A stretch of DNA of 7,522 bases from Paracoccaceae bacterium (GTDB lineage Bacteria; Pseudomonadota; Alphaproteobacteria; Rhodobacterales; Rhodobacteraceae): positions 1 through 7,522 of the forward strand of contig JAGRMK010000404.1 in the NCBI GenBank assembly GCA_020441345.1, written 5' to 3'. Within the stretch, counting starts at the first letter, position 1, and each line of letters starts with the position of its first letter. The notes below the pieces were generated by a model that saw only the letters and a list, made by a program, of their open reading frames with translations, made no database searches and was not told where the DNA came from. Both the position numbers and the translations under genes were made by a program. Shown here piece by piece: positions 1 through 5,316 of this stretch.

Positions 1-4
1 GTGA

Positions 5-307
5 ACTACCGCGAGGCCTACGGGACCATTGCGCTCATATATCGGCCCCCGGTCCATGGCCGCCGTGCTCTGGTCGCTGTGCCGGCATGAGGGGCCGTTG
101 CCCCCAGTTCTGAACCTGGCGGCCCCGGTTCCGGTCCATATGGAGGAACTCGCCACCGCTGCCGGCCATCCCTGGTCGGGGCGCAATGCCAGCGGTCAGG
201 GGCACCAGACCATCACATTGAACTGCAACCAGTTAACAGAGATTCATTCATTCGATCGGGGCGAGTCGACCCCGGCAGAAATGATTCGTCAGTGGAGAGA
301 TAGTTAG
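5..307 (+). CDS. 3' end of NAD-dependent epimerase/dehydratase-like protein (partial; possibly frameshifted)
   Basis: This frame reads R-S-Y-I-G-P-R-S-M, then L-P-P-V-L-N-L-A-A-P, and ends S-T-P-A-E-M-I-R-Q-W-R-D-S. That resembles the C-terminal substrate-binding part of extended short-chain dehydrogenases (WcaG-like nucleotide-sugar epimerases) found beside sugar transferases in Rhodobacterales polysaccharide loci. The Rossmann fold and the YxxxK catalytic motif would lie before the window, so the reaction cannot be deduced. The frame contains a TGA at 2-4, and no good start follows; TTG at 29 lacks a ribosome site. Either the frame shifts within about the first 30 bases or the gene is broken. 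The stop at 305-307 lies 4 bases before the sugar transferase start, suggesting one transcript. The family call comes from remembered similarity of a short tail. Confidence 0.5.
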   Translation, partial: TTARPTGPLRSYIGPRSMAAVLWSLCRHEGPLPPVLNLAAPVPVHMEELATAAGHPWSGRNASGQGHQTITLNCNQLTEIHSFDRGESTPAEMIRQWRDS

Positions 308-311
308 CAAG

Positions 312-917
312 ATGACACTTAGCAAACGGCTGTTCGACCTTTTCAGCGCCCTGGGGATGATCATTCTCCTCAGCCCCGTGTTCCTGTATCTGTGCCTGAT
401 GATCCTGATCAAGGACGGCCGACCAATCTTCTATGTGTCCGAACGCATGAAGACCCCGACAAAGGGCTTCAACCTGATCAAGTTCCGCACAATGAAACCG
501 GTAGCGGAAGACAGCGGTGTGTCGGGCGGTGACAAATCCAGCCGGATCACCCATACTGGCGCATTTCTGCGGCGGACCCGGTTGGACGAGTTGCCGCAGG
601 TGATCAATGTACTCAAGGGCGATATCAGTTTCGTCGGACCGCGCCCGCCGCTTCGGCAATATGTCGAACAATATCCCGAGATCTACGGAAAAGTGCTGAA
701 ATCGCGCCCGGGCGTGACCGGCATGGCCTCGATCTATTTCAACGCCCATGAAGAACGCCTGTTGTCGCGCTGTCGCAATCGCGAGGAAACGGACCGGGTG
801 TACCGCCGTATTTGCATTCCCCGCAAGGCGCGGCTCGACCTGCTTTACCAAAAGCGCAACAACGTCTGTTTCGACATGGATCTGATGCTGCGCAGCGTTT
901 TCAAACGCATGCGCTGA
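312..917 (+). CDS. Undecaprenyl-phosphate sugar phosphotransferase (bacterial sugar transferase family, small monotopic type)
   Basis: This 201-residue protein is predicted to move a sugar-1-phosphate from a UDP-sugar to undecaprenyl phosphate, the first membrane step of capsule, EPS or O-antigen synthesis. The N-terminal hydrophobic stretch (about residues 10-33) carries a Ser-Pro at 21-22, as in the re-entrant helix of monotopic phosphoglycosyl transferases. K-F-R-T-M lies at 57-61, the catalytic Asp-Glu pair at 92-93 within R-L-D-E-L-P-Q, and V-G-P-R-P-P at 108-113. The length matches the short PglC-like class, which lacks the extra N-terminal membrane domain of WcaJ/WbaP. The ATG at 312 is preceded by GGAGAG at 294-299, about 12 bases away. 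The upstream gene is epimerase-like, which fits a polysaccharide locus. The sugar transferred cannot be told from sequence alone. The family call is firm. Confidence 0.93.
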   Translation: MTLSKRLFDLFSALGMIILLSPVFLYLCLMILIKDGRPIFYVSERMKTPTKGFNLIKFRTMKPVAEDSGVSGGDKSSRITHTGAFLRRTRLDELPQVINVLKGDISFVGPRPPLRQYVEQYPEIYGKVLKSRPGVTGMASIYFNAHEERLLSRCRNREETDRVYRRICIPRKARLDLLYQKRNNVCFDMDLMLRSVFKRMR

Positions 918-984
918 CCGAATCCGCGCGGTGTCCGCCCCCGAACGCCCAATCGCCAGGGCGGGCTACCGCGCCAGAGACGGG
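918..984. other. Short convergent intergenic gap
   Basis: This gap of 67 bases separates the stop of the sugar transferase (+) from the stop of the 130-residue gene (-). Both transcripts should end here or run into each other. The only hairpin I see is a 5-bp stem (946-950 with 959-963, 8-base loop) without a T run. I therefore do not call an intrinsic terminator. Confidence 0.5.
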
Positions 985-1377
985 TCAGCCGTCCGAGTTA
1001 GACGGCGCGACACCAGCAAACGCACAGGCATCGAGAGGCGCCAACCCGTGAATGGCATGAACCGAACCGCCCGGCGTCCCACCAAGGCTGTCGCTTCCAT
1101 CCGACAGCCGCAAGGCCAGTCGCGCCCGCTCTGCCGCCTCCATGTCGATCTCGGCGCTCTCGTCCCAGTCCGGCCGAACCAGAGCGTGCTGCACCCCGGA
1201 AATCCACGCCTCGGGAACCTCGGTCGAAGCCACAGCCACGGCATCGCCGGTTTCAAGGATTTCCCACCCGTCGGGCCTGAGAGTGGCGCCTTCATCCAAC
1301 CCCGATCCCAGCGCCATAAGAAGGTGCCTTGTATCCGACAGCAGCGCCGCCGGGCAAATGATTGTCACGCGCTTCAT
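985..1377 (-). CDS. Hypothetical protein, last gene of the spike module
   Basis: This 130-residue acidic protein starts M-K-R-V-T-I-I-C-P-A-A-L-L and has no signal peptide or membrane segment. I do not recognise the family. Visible parts are a beta-like N-terminus, a middle containing A-S-T-E-V-P-E-A-W-I-S-G and L-V-R-P-D-W-D, an Ala/Glu-rich helix around residues 78-93, a Gly/Ser-rich linker, and a short hydrophobic tail (H-A-I-H-G-L-A-P-L-D-A). Its ATG (1377-1375) overlaps the stop of the spike-fibre gene by the ATGA arrangement, so it is probably translationally coupled. A weak GGGG lies about 12 bases upstream. Small genes placed like this in phage tail or spike operons are often assembly helpers or accessory virion proteins, but nothing in the residues proves either. 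The gene itself is well supported by the overlap and codon use. Confidence 0.72.
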   Translation of the reverse strand: MKRVTIICPAALLSDTRHLLMALGSGLDEGATLRPDGWEILETGDAVAVASTEVPEAWISGVQHALVRPDWDESAEIDMEAAERARLALRLSDGSDSLGGTPGGSVHAIHGLAPLDACAFAGVAPSNSDG

Positions 1378-2681
1378 GCCGTGGATACCCCTGCCTTGTT
1401 ACACAAATATGCCCGCATAGCACCCAGAGTCGCCGGGTCAGTCGCAGCGCGGCGTGCGATCAATCCGTAGAACCGCCCCGAAAAGAACCCGCCCGTCACA
1501 CGCGCTCCGATGCGCAAGTCCATATCCTGCGAGGCTGTGCCAATCGACAGATCGCTCAGACCTTCACGCCCCCAAAGCGCCTGACCCATGGATGCCGGCC
1601 TGTTCCAGCGAGCGCTGACGCATACCGGCCCATAGTGCGCCGGGTTCAGCGTTTCACCCGCGCTGCCGCCGATACGCAGTTCCGCGTGGCCGGAAGGCAC
1701 CGAATGCAGCAGGTTGAACGAACGGTCGCCCGCAGAGACAACGTCACCTGAGGCGTTCAGAACGTATCCGCTTCCGCCGTGCGACGCATAGGCGCAGCAG
1801 ATCGCCGCCGAAATGTCGTTGCGGCCAAGACCGTTCAGACCACTATGCATCGCGTCATCGACGCCGTCGAAATGCAGATAATGAACGGGATGCTGACCTT
1901 GCTCGACGATGTTGAAGGCCCCGACAACCGATTGATACGCGGTCGGCGTCGGGCCGGGTTCCGCCTGCATGTAGGCCGCAATGAAGCTGGCGTTGGCATG
2001 CGTTGCCATGAGCAGGACAGCCGCCGGGTTGACCAGATCAGACGTGGTGATGGCGACACGCCACCAGCCACCGCCGAGTTCGACGGCCGACGTTGCGCTG
2101 ATCCGGTTGGATACGGCGGTAAAACTTCCGTCATTGAAAACGAAAGTCGCGCCGAAATTGTTGAGGTATCCACCAAGATAGAATGTGATCGAACTGGCTG
2201 TCACGCTCTTGACATCGACCGAGAAAATCACCTGTTCACCGACAAACGAGCGATGAAAGGTTGTCCCTGCGTTGACATATTGGCCATTCGAAAGGGCCAG
2301 GATCGTCACCGCGGGTCCGCCATCGCGGGCGCCGGTCGGCTGCATGGTGCGCGTTGTCCCGCTATCCGTCCAGGCCGCGTAGGTCTGCGAATTGGTCTTG
2401 TGATTGCGCAGACCACTTGCAGGATGCCGGCCGAGAAACGGCTGTGCCCAACTGTTTGCCTGAAGCGCGTGCATCCCGTTGCCCGACTTGTCGTCCATTC
2501 TGGCGACGCGCCCGCCGATGACGGCAGGGATCGTCCCGGCTGCATCGGCGAAAAGCGTGGTCAGGTCGGAAGGATCGAACCAGCAACCGACCTCACCCGC
2601 GGCGAATGCATGGGATGGCGATCGCGCCTGGACATGTCTGAATGGCTGCGCTGACACCGTCAGGTCAGAGATCAGCTTCAT
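1374..2681 (-). CDS. Phage/GTA head-spike-fibre-like protein with lectin-like C-terminal half
   Basis: This 435-residue protein is probably the receptor-binding fibre of a phage- or gene-transfer-agent-like particle. Residues 28-72 (G-C-W-F-D-P-S-D-L, F-A-D-A-A-G-T, D-D-K-S-G-N-G) are the opening seen in many phage structural proteins with laminin-G-like folds. Residues about 90-255 look like a carbohydrate-binding-module-type beta sandwich: V-I-F-S-V-D-V-K-S, the hallmark G-G-G-W-W-R-V-A-I-T-T at 203-213, and Y-M-Q-A-E-P-G-P-T-P-T-A-Y at 237-249. Residues about 265-425 look like a second concanavalin-like domain, with L-H-F-D-G-V-D-D-A near its start and G-R-F-Y-G-L-I-A-R-R near its end. I chose ATG 2681-2679 because it overlaps the spike-base stop (ATGA) and the frame upstream of it duplicates coding sequence of the spike-base gene in another frame. 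The partner and order match rcc01079/rcc01080 (ghsA/ghsB) of R. capsulatus. Orthology to GhsB is an inference. Confidence 0.75.
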   Translation of the reverse strand: MKLISDLTVSAQPFRHVQARSPSHAFAAGEVGCWFDPSDLTTLFADAAGTIPAVIGGRVARMDDKSGNGMHALQANSWAQPFLGRHPASGLRNHKTNSQTYAAWTDSGTTRTMQPTGARDGGPAVTILALSNGQYVNAGTTFHRSFVGEQVIFSVDVKSVTASSITFYLGGYLNNFGATFVFNDGSFTAVSNRISATSAVELGGGWWRVAITTSDLVNPAAVLLMATHANASFIAAYMQAEPGPTPTAYQSVVGAFNIVEQGQHPVHYLHFDGVDDAMHSGLNGLGRNDISAAICCAYASHGGSGYVLNASGDVVSAGDRSFNLLHSVPSGHAELRIGGSAGETLNPAHYGPVCVSARWNRPASMGQALWGREGLSDLSIGTASQDMDLRIGARVTGGFFSGRFYGLIARRAATDPATLGAMRAYLCNKAGVSTA

Positions 2682-2944
2682 GCCAGCACCAAGGCGTGGA
2701 TACCGGCTGCGGTGGTCCCTGATGCGCGCACGCGCTTGGCCCCAACCGGCAAAATGCAAAAATCGGCCACCTCGACCGTGCGCGTCGTGCCGGTGATCGT
2801 GTCGAAGGTCAGCGATCCGCCGGTCTCGACGTAAAGGGCCAGAGCGATAACCGGCAAATCGACCATGTTGTCCGGCGTGACCGGCTGGATATCGGTTGCG
2901 GGACCAGCCAGAGACGCGGTGCGCTGAGCGAATGGGTTTTGCAT
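2678..2944 (-). CDS. Spike base protein, RcGTA Rcc01079 (GhsA)-like family
   Basis: This 88-residue protein reads M-Q-N-P-F-A-Q-R, then P-V-T-P-D-N, A-L-Y-V-E-T-G-G, V-A-D-F-C-I-L-P-V-G and A-S-G-T-T-A-A-G-I-H-A-L. I recognise this as the small beta protein that forms the base of the head spike in Rhodobacter capsulatus GTA and in related phages; it anchors the fibre to the capsid. The chosen start is ATG 2944-2942, because GGAGA (2957-2953) lies 8 bases before it. An in-frame ATG five codons earlier (2959) would place that ribosome site inside the gene and has none of its own. The stop overlaps the fibre-gene start by ATGA, which makes the two a coupled pair. No capsid gene is present here, so the particle that uses the spike must be encoded elsewhere. 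Confidence 0.78.
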   Translation of the reverse strand: MQNPFAQRTASLAGPATDIQPVTPDNMVDLPVIALALYVETGGSLTFDTITGTTRTVEVADFCILPVGAKRVRASGTTAAGIHALVLA

Positions 2945-2952
2945 TTCGAAAT

Positions 2953-2957
2953 TCTCC
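2953..2957 (-). promoter_or_regulatory. Ribosome binding site deciding the spike-base start
   Basis: On the minus strand this reads GGAGA, 8 bases before ATG 2944-2942. It overlaps the alternative ATG at 2959-2957, which argues against that earlier start. Confidence 0.6.
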
Positions 2958-2995
2958 ATGGTTTCGGTGTTCGAACAGACAATCTGTCGGGGCGC

Positions 2996-3462
2996 TTAGG
3001 CCGGAAAGTCGCATTCCTGCGTGTATTCGCCGTGAACCCTGCGCGCGGTCTGCCTTGCAACACCTGCCAGCGGGACCAATTCGTCACCTGACTTGCTCTG
3101 CGGCCTCGGCAACGCCGACCTGTTCCGCAGCCCGAGATACCTGTTGCCGTCCAGGCAAAGGCCTGAGCACCGGCACCGCCCACAATCTGACTCCACGAAG
3201 GCCAGCTGAGCTGCGCTGTCCATCCCGCATCTTTGCGAAATGCCTCCATCCCGCCTGCGCCCAAGGTTCAGCTCCTGTGCTGCAAGATATGCACACAACG
3301 AAGCGTCGCCATACCGCGGCTGATCCAGTCTCGCCCCCCCTCGAAAGCCGCGATACCCGTCAACAAGACGGGGCTGGCAGCGGGCGCGCGCGTTTCGAAC
3401 GCTTGTGGACCTGGGCGCCACAGAACGGCATCCGCTGACGCAACAGCGTCGAGGACTGTGCT
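2996..3462 (-). pseudogene. Frameshifted remnant of a roughly 150-residue protein, function unknown (phasin-like look)
   Basis: No single frame gives a natural protein here, yet protein-like pieces follow one another in order across all three minus frames. From 3462 one frame is open to 3271 (A-V-L-W-R-P-G-P-Q-A-F and G-I-A-A-F-E-G-G-R-D-W-I-S-R-G-M). Next come A-Y-L-A-A-Q-E-L (3269-3292), G-G-M-E-A-F-R-K-D-A (near 3250), M-D-S-A-A-Q-L-A-F-V-E-S (from 3223), S-Q-I-V-G-G-A-G-A-Q-A-F-A-W-T-A (from 3192) and A-A-E-Q-V-G-V-A-E-A-A-E-Q-V (to about 3090). The last piece is G-D-E-L-V-P-L-A-G-V-A-R-Q-T-A-R, ending C-D-F-P-A with TAA at 2996. The helical, Ala/Gln/Glu-rich character and the size recall phasin-type granule proteins, but this is a guess. 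Decay or sequencing indels would both explain it; neighbouring genes are intact, which favours decay. Confidence 0.35.
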
Positions 3463-3570
3463 TCAAACTGGCTCGGCTGTGGTGCCGTTCTCTTGACATA
3501 GGTCAGCGCCGAAGACCGAGAAGAGCCATAAAATCATGGCTTCTGCATCAGAAATTCGGGGTGAACCACC
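3463..3570 (+). promoter_or_regulatory. Leader and probable promoter region of the acetyl-CoA synthetase/dehydrogenase operon
   Basis: This non-coding stretch must hold the operon promoter if it starts here. A perfect TTGACA lies at 3493-3498, but no good -10 box sits 16-18 bases later; an AT-rich TAAAAT (3529-3534) is too far away to pair with it. A 13-base inverted repeat (TTCTG, 3-base spacer, CAGAA; 3541-3553) sits just before the ribosome site GGGGTGA (3558-3564) and could be an operator. I looked for a sigma-54 site (GG, 10 bases, GC), as used by some acetoin operons, and did not find a convincing one. Confidence 0.3.
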
Positions 3571-5316
3571 ATGACCGACGTGCTGATCAAGAAAGACAAT
3601 GCGACCAGGGCCGGGTCCAATATGCCAGACTATGCCACGGCCCGGGGCAGCTTTTCCTGGGACGTGGCCCGCGCGGGGTTGGCTGGATTGCCGAATGGGG
3701 CGCTGAACATCGCACACGAAGCGGTGGACCGCCACCTGACCGATGGGCGCGGCGACCAGGTGGCCATTCGATGGATCGCGAAATCCGGCGCAAGAACAGA
3801 TCTGAGTTATGCGGACCTTGCCCACGAGACCAACCGCTTCGCCAATGTGCTTCGCGACCTGGGGCTGCAAAAGGGTGACAAGGTCTACTCGCTGCTCGGG
3901 CGCACACCTGAACTCTATATCGCAGCTCTGGGCACGCTGAAGGCAGGTTGTGTCTTTTGTCCTCTCTTCTCGGCATTTGGGCCGGAACCGATCCAGTCCC
4001 GGCTGGAGATTGGCGGCGGGCATGTGCTGGTCACGTCGGCCGCGCTTTACAAGCGCAAAGTCAAAGGCATCCGCGACAACCTGCCAACGCTGCGCGCGGT
4101 AATCCTGATCGATGGCGACACCCCCGATTGCAAAAAGTTTGGCGACCTTATGGATGCTGCCGAAAGCGATTTTGAAACCCAGCCCATGCAGCCCGAGGAT
4201 ATGGCGCTTTTGCACTTCACCTCTGGCACAACCGGAAAGCCGAAAGGCGTCGTGCATGTACATGGCGCGGTGGTTGCACATCGCGAGACCGGGCGCTTGG
4301 CACTCGATCTGCGGGCAGGCGATATCTACTGGTGCACAGCCGATCCCGGTTGGGTCACCGGCACCTCATACGGCATCATCGCCCCGCTGACACTTGGCGT
4401 CACCATGATCATCGACGAGGCCGAATTCGACGCAGCACGCTGGTATGACCTCCTGGACACCGAGAAGGTCAATGTCTGGTACACCGCACCGACCGCCATC
4501 CGAATGCTGATGAAATCGGGACGCTCCCTGCCGGACAGCCATGATTTCAGCGCGCTAAGGTTCATGGCCAGCGTCGGCGAACCTTTGAACCCCGAGGCAG
4601 TGATCTGGGGCCATGAGGTCTTCGGCATGCCATTCCATGACAACTGGTGGCAAACGGAAACCGGCGGCATCATGATCGCCAATTATGCCTCGATGGATGT
4701 GAAGCCCGGCTCGATGGGCAAACCCCTGCCGGGAATCGAGGCGGGGATCGTCGAAATCACCGATACCGGCGCGCGTGAGATCACCAAGCCGCAAGCAATC
4801 GGCGAACTGGCGTTGCGCCCCGGCTGGCCGTCGATGATGCGCACCTATCTGGACCAGCAGGCGCGCTACGAAAAAAGCTTCCGCGATGGCTGGTATCTGA
4901 GCGGCGATCTCGCGATGCGAGACAAGGATGGCTACTACTGGTTCGTCGGGCGCGCGGATGATGTGATCAAAAGCGCCGGCCACCTGATCGGACCGTTCGA
5001 GGTGGAAAGCGCCTTGATGGAGCACCCGGCGGTTGCCGAGGTCGGGGTGATCGGCATTCCCGACGAGACGGCGGGCGAAATCGTCAAGGCCTATGTCGCG
5101 TTGAAGCCGGGCTTTGAGCCAGGCGATGAGTTGCAGCTAGAATTGCTGGGCCATGCCCGCAAGCGGCTTGGGCCCGCCGTTGCGCCAAAGGAAATCGCCT
5201 TTCGCCAGAACCTGCCCAAGACCCGCAGCGGCAAGATCATGCGCAGGCTCTTGAAAGCCCGTGAACTGGGCCTGCCCGAGGGCGACATCTCAACCCTGGA
5301 AAGCGATGAGACATGA
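3571..5316 (+). CDS. acsA: Acetyl-CoA synthetase-like AMP-forming acyl-CoA ligase (short form)
   Basis: This 581-residue cytosolic enzyme should convert a short carboxylate, most likely acetate, with ATP and CoA to acyl-CoA, AMP and PPi via an acyl-adenylate. The adenylate-forming core motifs are all present: T-S-G-T-T-G-K-P-K-G at 217-226, D-N-W-W-Q-T-E-T-G-G at 357-366, Y-L-S-G-D at 442-446, G-R-A-D-D-V-I-K at 460-467, and R-S-G-K-I-M at 552-557 with the catalytic lysine at 555. The paired Trp before Q-T-E-T-G is typical of acetyl/propionyl-CoA synthetases, where it narrows the acyl pocket. The length fits the Bacillus AcsA type (about 570) rather than the 650-residue Acs. ATG 3571 has GGGGTGA upstream. 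The stop overlaps the E1 start by ATGA. A ligase in this position recalls acoE of acetoin operons. Propionate or another short acid is possible. Confidence 0.88.
   Translation: MTDVLIKKDNATRAGSNMPDYATARGSFSWDVARAGLAGLPNGALNIAHEAVDRHLTDGRGDQVAIRWIAKSGARTDLSYADLAHETNRFANVLRDLGLQKGDKVYSLLGRTPELYIAALGTLKAGCVFCPLFSAFGPEPIQSRLEIGGGHVLVTSAALYKRKVKGIRDNLPTLRAVILIDGDTPDCKKFGDLMDAAESDFETQPMQPEDMALLHFTSGTTGKPKGVVHVHGAVVAHRETGRLALDLRAGDIYWCTADPGWVTGTSYGIIAPLTLGVTMIIDEAEFDAARWYDLLDTEKVNVWYTAPTAIRMLMKSGRSLPDSHDFSALRFMASVGEPLNPEAVIWGHEVFGMPFHDNWWQTETGGIMIANYASMDVKPGSMGKPLPGIEAGIVEITDTGAREITKPQAIGELALRPGWPSMMRTYLDQQARYEKSFRDGWYLSGDLAMRDKDGYYWFVGRADDVIKSAGHLIGPFEVESALMEHPAVAEVGVIGIPDETAGEIVKAYVALKPGFEPGDELQLELLGHARKRLGPAVAPKEIAFRQNLPKTRSGKIMRRLLKARELGLPEGDISTLESDET

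Noticed and set aside
213..851. Minus-strand open frame of 212 codons
   Set aside because: Opposite the sugar transferase, whose catalytic motifs are unmistakable.
946..963. Hairpin between the convergent genes as terminator
   Set aside because: Only 5 base pairs with an 8-base loop and no T run on either strand.
1779..2654. Long open frame on the + strand (291 codons)
   Set aside because: It is antisense to the spike-fibre gene, its product is Arg/Cys-rich without motifs, and the minus frame has clear domain motifs and ATGA-coupled neighbours.
1380..2704. Shared 10-mer CGTGGATACC near two gene starts (1380-1389 and 2695-2704)
   Set aside because: It lies in coding sequence in different frames, at different distances from the starts, and a 10-base match is compatible with chance.
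2968..2977. Perfect 10-base palindrome TGTTCGAACA upstream of the spike-base gene, considered as a LexA-type operator
   Set aside because: It does not fit the alphaproteobacterial GTTC-N7-GTTC box, and a palindrome of this length is expected several times by chance.
2682..3014. Possible 111-residue N-terminal extension of the spike-fibre protein
   Set aside because: This stretch overlaps the spike-base gene in another frame and is Arg/His-rich. The ATG at 2681 with ATGA coupling is the natural start.
3493..3534. TTGACA plus TAAAAT as a sigma-70 promoter pair
   Set aside because: The spacing is 30 bases, far from the usual 17, so the pair cannot form one promoter. TTGACA alone is kept only as a weak hint.
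3463..4281. Minus-strand open frame of 272 codons
   Set aside because: Lies opposite the N-terminal half of the acetyl-CoA synthetase and has no recognisable protein features.
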